DNA of 64,000 nucleotides from Psococerastis gibbosa (lineage: Eukaryota > Arthropoda > Insecta > Psocodea > Psocidae): positions 25,730,001 to 25,794,000 of the forward strand of contig OZ020484.1 in the NCBI GenBank assembly GCA_963971405.1, written 5' to 3'. Made by a program: the position numbers and the translations under genes. Position 1 is the stretch's first letter, and the number at the start of each line of letters is the position of its first letter. Below the pieces are notes generated by a model. It was not told the DNA's origin. It did not search any database and was given only the letters and a program-made list of their open reading frames with translations. Below are positions 33,515 through 46,648 of this stretch, one piece after another.

Positions 33515-33840
33515 ATTATACTTCTGCAATAAACACAGACGGAGAGATCGTGACTCTAATGCTGAGGTGAATGGATACAGAAGCCCAGTTGCTGCTGACG
33601 GCTGATAAACGGAAACTAGCATACTTCGGCCTTGTGATCAGGAGTGAAAAGAATCGCCTTCTTCATGTAATAATTCAAGGAAGATAGAAGGACTCCTGAC
33701 AGAAGAAGAACATCTTGGTTGAAAAACGTGAGACAGTAGTTTGGCACGATTTCCCTTTTCAGAGCAGCCGTCTCCATGGTTCAAATCGCCATGATGATCG
33801 CCAATCTTCGATAGAAGAGGCATTTACAGAAGAAGCATGA
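33515..33840 (+). pseudogene. LINE family A ORF2 C-terminus, longest copy
   Basis: The plus strand encodes MDTEAQLLLTADKRKLAYFG, then IRSEKNRLLHVIIQGR. After a frameshift it encodes SWLKNVRQ, a stop, FGTISLFRAAVSMVQIAMMI and ANLR, then a stop. An AAGAAGCATGAA tail follows. The same blocks appear in the same order at 10728-11110 and 44725-44895. The copy carries at least two stops and one frameshift and is not functional. Confidence 0.8.
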
Positions 33841-35279
33841 ACACAATATGTTGAGCAACCTATGGTTAAAAATAAGACTAGACGACCAACCCCTTGGCCC
33901 TTATTAGTGCCAGGGATGCCAAATCCGCATACCAGGTCTCAGTGGCTCAATACTCGGAGACAAGCATATAAAATAAACATCGGCGAAGTACATCTCTGCC
34001 CAGGTAATACCCGTAACCCAAAATAAGCCCCAAACTAACAATGAGCTATGAGTTATTAACATTGGTGTCCTTGCCACCAAAAGGTTCATATATAAATAAA
34101 GGGCATATTTTTTAACCAGTGCAAGTGATCCCTATGGTAGATTTTGTAATACAGGTGTATGTGTATTACTGCCTTAAGGCCCGGTCCAATTATAGTTTGA
34201 AAACTCTCGACAAGGAATACTGGACCTCACACCAACTGTGCCCGGTGTACCGTGCATATTCCTTACCGAACGTTTGCAAGCGATGATGGGAAAGACACTT
34301 TTTGACAATAAATTCATTAAACACTAATGATTAATTGCTTACTCGAAGGACATGTCCAAGTTAGAGTACTACTATGTATAGGACACTAATACAACAGAAC
34401 GCGAAAGTCCACATAGGCTAATATATTGTAGTAAGCGAAATACAGTATAAAAGAGACCTACACAATGTAAACATGTATTACTGAACCTGCAGTGTTGTTT
34501 ATTTGCTTAAACAAATTATACCAACAGAGTAGACACACCAATTACAATATAAAATAGTTTGTTGCCGAATGCCAAGATCTAATCAAGTAAAGGGACATTA
34601 TTTCAAATCGGAATACAAAAGGAATAATAAATTCCAAATACCTGCTCCGAAAGCAATCAGGGGTAAAGTTATAAGGAACTCCCACTGCTCCCCCACTGAG
34701 TCAATCTGATTGAATAGATACCTTAGAGGAGTAGCAGCAGAAGGCGGTAAATAAGGAAATAATAGAAGAAAGGAAGGTGAGAATCACATTCAGGTATAGA
34801 CCGACCTAACTCGATCGCCGATTAAAAAAAAAACGAGCAGCATAAAAAAATAATCAGAATGTGGCGCAGCGACAAAAAAAAAATCAAGTGCAAGGATCGG
34901 GGCGTCATGCGGAGGTAACGGTTATTAATAAGACAAAAGGTACTCGCAGTACGTCACAGCCCTAATGAATGACACCTCATATGTCGTCCGCGGTGACCCC
35001 CAGCAGTCGGGGTCCGCCAAGAGAGGTTTCCAGGGGTGCACTCGGTCACTCCTACGAACTATTAGTCTTCTTCAAGAGTGATGCGAGAGGGCAGTCGGGA
35101 ACAGGTTGACCATTAACGTATTTTTAGATCAAAATTCAAAATGGCGTCTTTGGGGCGTGGGAGAGGACATTTTGAGGGTGTAGTCTGTAACTACGAGCAA
35201 AAAAGAGTCTTCGTGTGACGAGTGAGGGAGGAGTTGGCGTACGTGGCTTTGTTTTAAGGGGTTGCTACAGTAAAAAAAG
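33841..35279. other. no supported gene
   Basis: Runs of A near 34820-34880 are the only low-complexity landmarks. Confidence 0.4.
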
Positions 35280-35600
35280 TGCTTGAGGGCAACCTACAAC
35301 TAGTAGGCCTATTTCCCGAGCCTCCAACTTCGACCTATCTGTTGTCAACCAGCACATGGACTACGCTGATCTCAAAATGCAATGGTCACCCATGTGATTA
35401 TGATAAATCTTACATGAGAAAATTTTGGTAGAAGTTAATTACCCTTTGGACAATGAGGGCAACCTTATACTTGTAGATGTATTTCTCGAATTTCTCAAAT
35501 GGACTACGCTGGTGTTCAAAATGCGATCCATCCCTGAGATAATGATAAATCATCTATGAGGAAATTGTGACAGAAGTATCTTTTGGATCATGAATTAACA
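35280..35600 (+). repeat. two diverged tandem units of about 170 bp
   Basis: The unit at about 35285-35450 and the unit at about 35453-35600 share GAGGGCAACCT, a TTTC-CGA segment, ATGGACTACGCTG, CAAAATGC, GATTATGATAAATC or its variant, and ATGAG-AAATT followed by AGAAGT. They are adjacent and in the same orientation. They are strongly diverged and noncoding. Confidence 0.6.
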
Positions 35601-37502
35601 GTGGTTGGCCGGAGCGATGCTTGATAATATTATACGAAGTCAGAGGAATTAGGTAGAAGGTAGAGCAACTGGGGCGGAAACTTATGGAGAGGAATCGCAA
35701 ACGTGATAATAATAAGTAAGTTTCTTTATGAATGATTCATCAATGGAACGACGCGACTTTTACATATTTCTGATGATGAGAACTGATATCACATACAGTA
35801 TATTCAGTTGGAATAACATTAACACAAAACAACCAGAAACTACAAATACAACTACCGTCAACAATAAAATCATTACCGATTTCCGAAGATTAAATCGGCA
35901 TATGGAACAAGTTTAAGCGAGCGGCAAATATAATGCGGTCATATAATTTGTAGAAAAATCATGGAAAATCTGCGGCTTGGATAAGAATTGACAACGCAGC
36001 TAGCACGAAGGAAATAAAAGGAGAAAAACTACAGGTAGATACAAAACAATAGTCAGTACTGGTTGCACTAATGAATCAGAAATCAGGATCAATCACCTGC
36101 AGCTTCTTGGAAAGCCGATGGCATCAATATGCGGGGCATGTGGTCGCAACTAGCTGAGTGTCTGCGATATGGCTAAGCCTCTTGGACTACTTGACGATGT
36201 CCTCTTCTAGCCTGCGATGAATGGCAAGAAAGGCAAGACTCTCGTTTCTTCCCAGACTCCAGGATTGCTATGAATCGACCAAAATTGGCAAACCTGCTCT
36301 GATTTTTCAAACCTTATTAAATGCTTGGGATCCCCAGGTGTTGCTTTTACTATGTACAATGCATCAAATTTCCTTAAAAGCAGCAGGAATCATACATTCT
36401 ATATTGAATTCCAATAGTTACTTGCGAACTTGTAATTGCTTTGGTAATTGTACTTATTTGTACAGGTGGAAGATTCAAGCCGCTGCTCATTTTCTTCCAC
36501 AATGTCAGTAACACAGGGACACAAAATAATTTGATTTGAAAAGAAGCAAAGAAATAGTCTGGCTATGCAGGACTGAATGGAAAACTAAGTTCAGTTAATA
36601 CTAAACAGCATAGTTGCTCGTAGGTAGGTGCATACAATTTTTATTTTCCGTAATTCTTTAATTAAAACAGTGATTATTGAGACACCCCAGGAATACAATT
36701 TTCACCATTAATTTCCCTCTAAATTTAGTGTAGATTTTGCAACTTCTTCAGGAAACCGCGGTCAGTCCTGAAAACAAAATCGACATTAAATATCTACACT
36801 AAAAAAACGAAGCAGATGGTAGAGGCACCTGCGAACCCGGAATGCGCGGTAGATTAACTCTTAACAAATTCACAGATACCTAAAAATTGCGAAATTCCTT
36901 AAAATCAACTCTGAGTCTAGTTAAGAGAAGAAATACGATGGAAACAGACGCTGCAAGTGTAAGAGCATAAAAAAAAAGAGGAAGAATTGAAGCACGGTCG
37001 ATGGGAGTATGAGACAACGAGGTAAGGGACTCGACGATTTATACGGGTCGGAACCTGTAATTTAGGCTTTGATTTTTTAGTCAGATCCGAAGCCCGTATG
37101 TTAACTAGCGGTCTCATCTAGAGAGCCCTAACTAGAGGGACACGACCCTCTCCTGACTATTCTTTCGCGCTAAAGGGTCAGGATAGAAGTTACGACTTCA
37201 GGCTCCATTACTGGATACGAATTTATGAACGGTTTTTAATCAGTCAAAAGTTCAAAACAGAAGTGTAAAAGTGTTGTATTTTGTGTTCTCTTGTAGTGTA
37301 CTAGCCTAGTACTAGTCACCTTTGTTAGCGCGGAACATAATATTTGAGTATTTGTAGGCCCATGGGACCAGGTAATTTTGGTGCCTCTTGGGGTACAGTT
37401 TATACATCTTTTACAATTTAACGTCAGCAACGAAATGCATTAAAATTAGCTAAGCTATCTCTCTCTCAAAAATTGATACAGTAAGATTGATATTCCTCTT
37501 CT
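35601..37502. other. no supported gene
   Basis: A small hairpin (TAGTGTAGAT with ATCTACACTA) lies at 36726-36801. A 96-codon plus frame at 36221-36511 is unrecognised. Confidence 0.4.
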
Positions 37503-37570
37503 TCGACTGCCTCCTCTATCGAAGATTGGCGATCACCATCACGTAGATACCGTACCTCGGACTCCCCAAA
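37503..37570 (-). pseudogene. LINE family A 3' fragment
   Basis: On the minus strand the family-A 3' signature GCCAATCTTCGATAGAGGAGG is followed by a GAAGAAGAGG tail. The upstream LFRAAV-coding part is too degraded to read. Only about 70 bp remain. Confidence 0.55.
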
Positions 37571-40451
37571 AGGAAGTCAAGTACTATCGAATGCTACTGT
37601 AGCAGTGTATTTATCTCATTGTCGGCGTTGTAACTAATCTCGCAATTGGACGCAAAATATTTTGCCTGAAGTAAGCCGGTAGCCCCCCATGTGCAGCCGC
37701 CCAAACCTCTCATACCTACATGCTTTCCCTCATCTATTCACTCCCCTATATAACTTATATAATTTCTGATATAATTACGAGTAACCTAATATATTTTAAA
37801 ATATCTAATTGGGCCCTAGGCGCGGGCCTAAAAACAAGTGTCGCGTCCCATGCGAGGACTCTCTACAAATGCATACACTTCTTCCTCTTCCCGTCATCCG
37901 GCATTGACCTGTCCGAGATATTCCTTCTGTCATCGAATGTTTTCATGGCCGAGCCTACGCGTTGCCACCTCTCATTTTTTCTGCTTTCGTCACATCGTTA
38001 GTTTGACTTTTGTCAATTGGTTTGTTTAATTAAAATTAATTAAATTTCACGGCAATTAATTGGGACAAGCCAACTCGATTGAGTTACGGCGGTGAGTGCC
38101 TTGTTTTTAATTTATTTAATTATTTTACACGGGGATGGTTTCACGCGGGTAATCGATTACACCTTTTGGCTAGATACAATGTATATCACATGGGATTTTT
38201 TATTGAGGATATAAATTATCGCGTCGTTCATATGTTTTAAGTGTCTATGTCACTCATGTGTCGCATACATAGTAGCATAGGCTTTCCATTCTCATGGTAG
38301 GCCTCTATGGCAGAGTCGCATTCTATTGTACATTAATTTCGTTTGCAACTTACATTTCAATTATAGAATATTGCAAAATCCACTTAAAAAAACGAAACAG
38401 GACCTCCTTTTTGATGTTAGCATCGTACAACATACCTTGATTAGTACAAAGTCATTTCGTTTCTACTATTCCTAAATGTTTCCTCTCGAAATAAAAATGA
38501 CGTACGAGTAACAAAACGTTGTGATATAAGGGTTAAAGGTCTTTGTAAATGACACAGTAACAAGAGTAAATATGGACTGTCGGGGCTGGCGGGGGGGGGG
38601 GGGCGAGTGTTTGTGTCGTCCTCCCCCCCCCCCCCGTTCTCAACCCTCATAATCCTGTAGCCGTAGTCACCCATGCGTGGGCTCTGCTGCTGAAGCATTC
38701 CTTTACCACTTTCAAAGTTTTTCATCTTTAATTACGGGAGCGGGGACATTTTCATGGCAAGAACAAGTTTAATTTCTTTAGAGATTAATTTGAGAGAAAT
38801 GTCAGTGTTGCTTTCCACAAAGAGGGAAATTTGTATCAGAAAGACGATATTTATAAACAAATTTTAATAAATTACAATAATTCATTATTGGCTCTGATTA
38901 CACGCTCGAATATTTATTCGATCCAATATTTATTCATTCGAAGAAATATTTGGAATGTTTATGTTGAAGTATACGAATTGAAGCCAAAACATGTCAGAAT
39001 GTCTTGTCTGATAGGTACACGTTTATGGGGCAGTTGTTGAGTGGCTACTCTACGGGGACGAATGATACCCGGACTAAGGCGAAGCAAAAACAGGACTTAG
39101 TCCAGGGGCTACCTGAACTAAAGGAAGGTGTAACCAGGAGACACAACGTCAAACTTCAAGAGACGAACCTGGCAAGCTGCATTATGGAGTACCGAACCTG
39201 ACCGGTTTTGACCTAGGAAAAAAGGAATTGTGTGTTACAGCCGATAATCGTACAGGGTTTGCCTTCGTATGTACAGCAGCCAGACTGCAGAAGTAAGTAC
39301 CTATGGGTGGACAGCCGCTGCCCTATAAGGACGGGGACACCAGAATGGAAGGAGAAGAATTGGACAGGATAAGGAGTGGCCACCGCAGGTGTCAATTACG
39401 AGCAGACAGGAAGGATAGGAGAAAAATAGAGAAACTCCTTGAAAATCAGAAAAAAGAGAGGTGTGCAAATTATGCACATTCTGCAATCAGCGCCAACTCC
39501 AATTGGCCTAGACAGCATTGATGAATTACCGCCTTCGCTGGCAATTTCTTATACCAGAAAATTTATGGCATTGCCTAGGTATTATGTCTTTATCTTAAGG
39601 GTGTGACATCATCATTGTAGCAAATTTTTCAATCGAAATTAGATTCTCTTCATGACATTTTAAATGTACTAACTTGTCCATTTTTAATGAATTTTTGTCG
39701 GGGGTTGCCACAGCTAAATATCTGAACTAATTATAGGGACATAATGTGAAGCCTCAGGTTATAATATAGGAGACGAGGGCTTTGGACCTAAGAATAAATA
39801 AGAGCTCAAATGCTGAGTTACGTGACTAACGTGAGCTGAAACTGAAGCATTTCTAACAAAAATAATTGCGACGCCACTTAAAAATTATGATTTACAAATT
39901 CACGAAATGTGCATATTGCAAGCGTATAATAAACAATCAACAAATAAATACTTAAACAACTTAATTACAATTTAAGCACAGTTGTCACTAAGCGAAGCCA
40001 TCCAGTAACTACATGCATAATTTCACCTTTAATAATATGAGCAATTCATTTTCAGTTATTGTATTAAAAACAGCTCTCCGAACACCCATGCCGATCATTT
40101 TCAATCGATTTTCTTTTATTAACTTTCCATTCTATAGCTCGTTTCAATTCAATTCAATCGGGTCGTATCGGCCCTACCCCACCACTGTTTTCTCCACTTT
40201 GATCGAGAACGGTGCTCCATCGCTGATCAGTTTGATCTTGAAAATCGTCTCGTACATCGTCGAGATATTAATCAGTGGGCTGACAAGTGCGCAGCTAGCC
40301 TAGTACAACTGGCTCTCCCCCGTCCTGACACATTTCTATGGTGTACATGTTTCTCCTGTCAGTGAGGCATTGCAACTTGACGGAGACAGATCTGACTAGC
40401 AATTGGTACTGTACCCTCAAAGGAAAGCAACATGGTGGCATGTGAGAGCAT
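37571..40451. other. long stretch with no supported gene
   Basis: Poly-G and poly-C runs lie close together at 38592-38634. A TTAATTAAAATTAATTAAA patch lies near 38026-38045. The segment 39110-39170 (TGTAACCAGGAGACACAACG) resembles 54095-54130 and serves as an empty-site comparison for the micro-insertion there. Several unrecognised frames of 60-96 codons are present. Confidence 0.35.
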
Positions 40452-40710
40452 TTCGCCACTTCGAAAGAAAAAGGACACAACACTGAATCTATCAATTGAC
40501 AGAAATAGAAGTTAAAATTTTTTTAAATAATGAATTAGGCTACCTGACGGTTCCCACCAAATAGAAAACGACACAACTGCCCTCGCGCCGAAAATATACA
40601 CACTACATTAACGCAAAATATACATTTAAAAAAAAAATATTTTAGCGTTATTTTTTTATTATTATTAGTTTTTTTTATTTGAGTTGCCTTTTTTCTTCCC
40701 AAGTAGCGAT
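40452..40710. mobile_element. foldback MITE, family TCGCTACTTCGAAAG, copy 1
   Basis: The left end is TTCGCCACTTCGAAAGAAAA and the right end is TTTTTCTTCCCAAGTAGCGA, which are imperfect inverted repeats. The interior matches 49814-50080 at high identity (AATGAATTAGGCTACCNGACG, GGTTCCC-CCAAATAGAAAACG, ACAACTGCCCTCGCG). It is noncoding. Confidence 0.75.
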
Positions 40711-42365
40711 TTGTACAATTACTACTAACTCACAGTTAGAGCTGATATTTTACAGACACTACGATTTGAGGCATATATGATGGTTTATAATGCAAATTTT
40801 TACTGCTGACTTATTAGCCAAAAGGTTGGCTACAAAATAAAGAAAAGATTTCAATGTGATGAAAATTATGGCTTAAATTTCAATGTCTAAATAAATCGAC
40901 TACAATAGTGGGGAAAAATACTTTATTGCAAAAATGCCGATGGGGAGGCAACACCGAAGCCGAAAATATATAGAACAGACATTCAAAATAGGGCTACAGA
41001 TTCCCCTGGACCCCAAAAGGCTGTCTACGACCCTGAAAACAAAAGCCCCCAAACCAAAATAACTAATTATATAAGACTCGAGCAAGCCAGAGACACGAAC
41101 CTGTGGCGCTCAGCACTGGGAACGAGGGGGCCATGAATTAGGGTCCGTAATCGGTGCATTCGGGGAATACAGGCTAGAACCACAGTTTGGACACCCCTAA
41201 TTTCAAACCTAATTGCCACCAATACGAATTTGTAGTACCTGCTTAGTCAAACACGCATTCAACCCAACTCGTTTCGTTGCAGCAGGTTTTAACACTATTT
41301 CAACGCATCAAGTGAAGATTGAACAATATACGGTTTCAGATCTGGTGCATATCAACTTTGTACTCCCAAAAATCAGATGGCAACCGCAATATAAAGGTAT
41401 ACGCGCTAGCTCAACCACTGATAAATCATTGTTACCATATGCAATATATATTTGCAGACGGACGGAGTTTGTGAAATTATAAAGGCATCCGTAAAAACAC
41501 ACGAGGATTTGTTGGGTTGAATTCTGTCAGCAGCAACTATGCTTGGTTATGATTAGGATATTGGAAATTCGAATGTTAGACCAATGGACTTTTCCACGAA
41601 CGCAGACATAACGTACGGTACCTATGCCCTATATGCATAAATTTAAGTTCAATCTCGAAGCTAAAGTAATTTTAATTGTATTTTATTCTTTTACCCTTCA
41701 ACAGTGTAAGATCGATGTCACCGATTAAGGTAGACCTCCCGTGAATTAATACACGATACAATAACAATGCGTGTATAAACGATGAATACACACTATTAAA
41801 CAGAAATTAAAAATGGAAAGATACGGTACGGACAGTCGTAAATAAACATTTTATTAAATAACGCAAACAACTTCCAGCAACGCGTTGTTTCCTATACTAT
41901 TATTCACACTGTGTGCTCATCATATTCGTGACTATAAAAGGTGTCTAACTATCTCCAAGTTAAATGTTCTAAAAATCAGATGAAAGAACTTGATAATGGT
42001 AAGGCCGTTTCTTCGGGAATTTAAAGGCATGAACATTAACCGCCAACAATAAAATTCAAATCGGGCTTTATGACCAGGCTCTCTAACAAGCAGGCCGTCA
42101 GTCATAACTACGTGACAGCCCGTGTGTACTCAAGTCCGCCCTAGTATACGAAATTAATTAAAAACACAATTGCTTTTAGCATGTTTCATTTTTAATCAAG
42201 TTGTTACCCGCACTTATCCACAAAAACAAGGCCACAGACAATGGGTCAATGAATAATTTCCTTAATGTTACGGTTGTGTAAAAAAGCATTATTAGCTAGC
42301 CTAGGAATGAATATTAAATAGGCAACGTTTATTTTTATTAAAAACGTTTCACTCAAAGAGCTCTT
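40711..42365. other. no supported gene; one hAT-like terminus
   Basis: A sequence ending CACAGTTTGGACACCCCTAA at about 41182-41201 resembles the terminus of hAT elements that start CAGGGGTGTCCAAACT, read on the minus strand. The partner end was not found. Unrecognised frames lie at 41213-41502. Confidence 0.35.
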
Positions 42366-42554
42366 ATGAAATTTATATTAAATAGAGTATTTTGGTTCTT
42401 GATTTTAATTCAGTCTCGAACACTGACTGGTATAGATGCCCAAAATGTTTTCAAAGGTCAGAAGAATACTTGTTTTTTCTACAGTAACAGCGACAACAAC
42501 ACCTTCAACAACTGGTATTTAAACTATTATTGTTCACTATATCATTGTAATTAA
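42366..42554 (+). CDS. small ORF with signal-peptide-like start (62 aa)
   Basis: A true ATG at 42366 opens a frame to TAA at 42552-42554. Residues 1-26 (MKFILNRVFWFLILIQSRTL onward) have a basic, then hydrophobic, then polar layout like a secretory signal with a possible cut near IDA-Q. The remainder is Asn/Ser-rich with three Cys and several Tyr. A GT-starting donor-like GGTCAG and a TTTTTTCTACAG acceptor-like tract lie inside the frame, so it could instead be a first exon. No family is recognised, and chance is quite possible in AT-rich DNA. Confidence 0.2.
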   Translation: MKFILNRVFWFLILIQSRTLTGIDAQNVFKGQKNTCFFYSNSDNNTFNNWYLNYYCSLYHCN

Positions 42555-42792
42555 GTAACTACAAACCCGGAAACTTCTTCATAGTAGCAAATCCATCGAA
42601 AGAAATTATTTTGGTCTGCCATTATTTTCTGTTTTCAAAAGCATTGGAACCCTCGATGGAGACAATACCAATAAAATTTACTTCAGAAGGTTGTAGCTAC
42701 CATTGAAAAATTAAATCATATTGAAGTTTAGGCAGTAGTAAAGGGTAACTGGACAACGCACAGTATAAAATACGTAATGATAAAACCTGATA

Positions 42793-43051
42793 GGCGGCAA
42801 TTCCACCGGCGAATTTACTTCATTTGCGATTTGAGGTTTTTTGTTTGTTTTGTTTTAAGGAGACTATTATGTAGATATCTATTATAAATTAAGTTATAAT
42901 ATGGTAGAGATTTATTAATTGTGTCTGCTACCATATTATAACTTAATTTATAATAGATAAGTTAAGCATCTACATAATAGTCTCCTTAAAACAAAACAAA
43001 CAAAAAATCTCAAATCACAAATGAAGTAAAATCGCCGGTGGAATTGCCGCC
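42793..43051. mobile_element. Harbinger-type palindromic MITE #3 (subfamily B, 259 bp)
   Basis: The ATA target duplications are at 42790-42792 and 43052-43054. The ends are GGCGGCAATTCCACCGGCGA and its complement. The arms of about 115 bp carry TTTTAAGGAGACTATTATGT and end in a short loop around GAGATTTATTAATTGTGTCT. The right arm has an extra insertion (TAAGTTAAGCATC) relative to the left. The core is shared with MITEs #5 and #7. Confidence 0.88.
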
Positions 43052-43054
43052 ATA

Positions 43055-44191
43055 TAGAAACAAACGACAAGCTAGAGTGATCCTGAGTCATGCAAACAGA
43101 CTCATTTATAGTAAAAAGCATTGTCCTAAACAATTGTCTAAAACGGGAAGTAGAAAAACCAAAACAAGTAGAGGGAGAAGAATACTTCGGATAATGACCA
43201 CAATAATAACACGATTTCCAGGCCAAGTTCGCGAGGCAAGGCCTGATGAAAAAACACCGAAAGTGTCAATAAAAACGGATAGCCAAGATCAACGCGTAAT
43301 CCGAGGTTAAAGACATCGGGAAAACAAAGCGAGAGTTACCCAAAAACTTGCACATTCATCTAAGTGGCCAATTTGTGTACAAGACATCATAATCGCCCAC
43401 GAATTACAAATCACTTAGATAAAAAGACCAGGCAGGAGTGAAGCCCAAAGGAGAGAAGGCAGTATATGTCGAAGGCCGATCTATCTTTAACCGAAAGAAA
43501 GTAAAAAGATGGAAGGTTAGATAGATCGGGGCTGATAAGTTTTTAGGGCCATCGGACGGGTGGCCGAGGGGCTTGCCGGGGTAGATAAAAATCCGATGAT
43601 AAGACTCCGGCAGAGTGGTCGGTAACCTTTCCTAAAGTAAATGATGCATTTATAAATTATTTTTGTTTGGTTTATACCGCCATAAATGGAGTTGCATAAT
43701 GAATTAATCGCGGGTATTAAGAGGTCGCGAACCCTTGCTTTATTGTTACAACACCGATGACAGTTTACGGGGGCGGTTCTAACGCCCTGCTCCAATCACC
43801 ATGGCTAATTTATCCATTTAGGTACTTGTCGGCTTAACAAATGTAGTGCCGAAGGTGCAGAAGTCCTGAGCAAATTAAAAAGATTTCGATCTTTTATTAT
43901 ATGTCCAGGTTCATGGGGGCAGGTATATATGAGAAAGGGAAGGTTAAGTTGAGTTCATATGCGATTATGTACATCAAGAGTATTTCGCAACTGCACATTT
44001 TAATTGTGAAAATACAATTAAAAGTGATGAGAGAGTGAAAACGTCTGTTTTTTGGTTCGGTAGCAGGGTCACACCACTGGACTAGTAGGTTAGTCGAGCC
44101 TAAGTTTACTTACCCCACAGTGTTGCAAGGTGCCATGGTTGTAGGACAGACAGAAGTATTTAGAATTATTATATGGAGAAGTTATAGCTAC
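43055..44191. other. no supported gene; one hairpin
   Basis: CCGATCTATCTTTAACC at 43476-43492 is mirrored by GGTTAGATAGATCGG ending at 43529, a stem of about 15 bp with a loop of about 22 nt. Frames at 43038-43310 (plus) and 43517-43795 (minus) are unrecognised. Confidence 0.45.
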
Positions 44192-44194
44192 TAT

Positions 44195-44577
44195 GGTGCC
44201 CATTCCATTGACCGGCTAGGGCTATTTCCAAAAACGGTGACGTGGTAGCAGACATTCAAGACTTAGGTACGTTTCCACCGACCTCACATTGCAGAATTGA
44301 CGGAAATGATTATTTTCCTCTATGCCATAGTTAAAATTGATCAATGATCATACAGTCAAATCACAAACAAACAAACTAAAATTAAAAAATGGCGTCATGG
44401 GATATGTTAAGAACAAACATTTTAATAGATTTCTATAAAAAGAAAAATTCTAATTTCCGTCAATGTCATTTGCATTCTGCAACGAGAGGTCGGTGGAAAC
44501 GCCACCTAAGTCTTGAATGTCTGCTACCACGTCACCGTTTTTGTAAATAGCCATAGCCGGTCGATGGAATGGGCGCC
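44195..44577. mobile_element. Harbinger-type palindromic MITE #4 (subfamily A, 383 bp)
   Basis: The TAT target duplications are at 44192-44194 and 44578-44580. The ends are GGTGCCCATTCCATTGACCG and GGAATGGGCGCC. The arms of about 100 bp contain GGCTAGGGCTATTTCCAAAA, GTGACGTGGTAGCAGACATT and CAAGACTTAGGT, and pair with their complements on the right. The centre, which carries AAAAAATGGCGTCATGGGAT, is unpaired and is conserved with #6 and #8. Confidence 0.9.
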
Positions 44578-44724
44578 TATATACAATATGTCCACTATTG
44601 TGCAGTATTGAGCGATGGAATAGACTAAAGACTCTCTCGCACTTGAATGTATAACATGCAAGACCAAGCTAGATTTTCTATTATTATGCGATGTGATTAC
44701 AAAACAGGAAGATACACTTCTTAT
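44578..44724. other. no recognised feature
   Basis: Short spacer between a MITE and a LINE fragment. Confidence 0.4.
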
Positions 44725-44895
44725 TTGAATGCCTCTTCTATCGAAATTGGCGACCATCATGGCAATTCGGACCTTGGAGACTGCAGCTCTGAAAAGGAAA
44801 GTCGTACACAGGTTATCCAACCAGGAGCCCTCTGTACATTTTTCCCTTCGATTATTACATGCAGTGGCGATTCTTTTCACTCCTGTATGTTAACA
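44725..44895 (-). pseudogene. LINE family A ORF2 C-terminus
   Basis: The minus frame reads MKRIATACNNRREKCTEGSW, then LDNLCTTFLFRAAVSKVRIA and MMVANFDRRGIQI. This is the family-A C-terminus with an uninterrupted LFRAAVSKVRIAMMVAN core. It is read through one frameshift relative to the copy at 33515 and is 5'-truncated. Confidence 0.8.
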
Positions 44896-45051
44896 CTTAA
44901 AATACTGTAATATAAAGAGCGTAGTTTTTAGGTTTTCTCCATAGTAGATTAATTACTCAATAGACACGAAGGTTCTGTAAAATCTACGAAATACAGTAGA
45001 TAAAAAACCGATCCACTCTATTCTCATAGCATCTGATTTGACTTATGTAGG

Positions 45052-45672
45052 ATAGACCAGTTCTATCTATACTAGGAGAGATGAGATGTTATACGTCTCT
45101 GTCAAGGATATTTTTTTAATTTCTGCAGCCCTATTATGGCGATTTGGGAATAACATAGTACCTGGGTTTATTTTTCAATGCCGCATTAGTAAGGTGTCAC
45201 ATGACGGGGTTAATACATGCGCGGAAAATTCAAATTAATAAATTATTGGAATTCAAAAGAATGATTGCATTGCTTTATAATTGAAAGAAATACTAATAAA
45301 CATTAAAATGTACAGGTAGAGTTTTGAAATATAATCAGAATTTTAATTAAGGGAGAAAAAGTTTAAAACTCACCAAAAATACAAATTTATCAATTTGAAT
45401 TTCCCGCGTATTTTGCACTCATTTCTTTAAAACAATTGAATAAATCCCTTCATTGTTATAATCCCAAATGACCATAGCCATCTATCACGTCTACTTCAAC
45501 CAATCAGAGCTTTGGCCAATTGACATGTACTATTTTTAACAATTAGAGAATGCCTTGCAGCCATGATGGGATGTGTTGTGCCCCTGATTCGTCGAAAAGG
45601 CAGTGGCAGCACCTGAAATTCAAAAAATACGCGGAAGCGAATGTCCCATCTCTCCCATGTAGGCCAGATCTA
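45052..45672. repeat. long imperfect foldback related to the GGGACATTCGC family
   Basis: The left AGTTCTATCTATACTAGGAG and GAGATGAGATGT are roughly mirrored by the right AATGTCCCATCTCTCCC and ATGTAGGCCAGATCTA. An inner inverted pair, GCGGAAAATTCAAATTAATA near 45222 and TTTGAATTTCCCGCG near 45395, supports a nested hairpin. The right end GCGAATGTCCCATCTCTC is shared with 59825-59860 and 31270. Confidence 0.4.
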
Positions 45673-46640
45673 GCCCAGCGAAGTGGAGTAGAAGAGAAAC
45701 ACATCTGTGACTTAATGGGGCAGTGAAAAATCCATAAATTGACAGCAACGGACCAAGCAATTATACGTTAAGAGGGGAGGGAGAGAGTTGGGACTGGGAA
45801 TTATTTTATTTTTTCATTTCGAAAAACTGAATAACCAATGATGGGGAAGCACGAAAGGAGCAGTAGATGAAATGAAGGTAAATGTGGAGTATTGTTAATT
45901 ACTAATAAAAGCTTTTTGCTGTCGACTCTCAATCAGCATCCCTCCCCCTCCCCTTTCCATTTTGATCTCCATATTCGATAAATGAAAAGGGATACAAGTG
46001 CCCATCATCGTTACTTGATCTCAATATTCGATATTTAAAACGAAATGAAGCTGAACCTTCGTCGTTGTTTATACATATATTTTTTTCATTTTTGTCCTTT
46101 ACGTAGGTACACCAGTTTTTCAGTGTACTGTAATAGATTGACTGCGTCATTTCCAGTATGATAACGTTAGTGGTTCCTCGCATATAGTAAAACAATGTAT
46201 GTGAAAATAAATAAACCGTTTAGACAGTATAACCGTCCAGTATAATGCCTAGCTGTTTCCATGTTACAGCAGCCAACCATAGTCATAGCATCCAAAATAT
46301 GAAATATATAGTAGGCCTACTTTACGGTTTATCGGATCTTCTTCTTATGGGTCATTACTTTGAAAATTCGGTAGGATATGCAGCTGAATTGGATCTTAAA
46401 TGAAAAATAAAGGTCTTACCAGATTAGGTTAGGCTATGTCTTCTCACGAAATTTATGTTTTACGTCTTACCTGCAAACAAAAGTAATAATACCATTAATA
46501 TCAAATCAAGTATCTAAGCGAATTCGCATTTGCAGCACTTTAGGTCTTAGGGTGCGTTGGAAGTTGATTATTTGACAGATATAAGGAGGTGGAGTGAATT
46601 TTTTCATGAATTCTTAGCGTCGGTATCCACTCATGGACAC
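45673..46640. other. no supported gene
   Basis: An unrecognised 88-codon minus frame lies at 45929-46195. Nothing else is supported. Confidence 0.4.
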
Positions 46641-46648
46641 ACTGTATG

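Noticed and set aside
38592..38634. Regulatory G-quadruplex/i-motif pair
   Set aside because: Adjacent poly-G and poly-C runs are most simply low-complexity or decayed MITE ends. Nothing links them to a gene.
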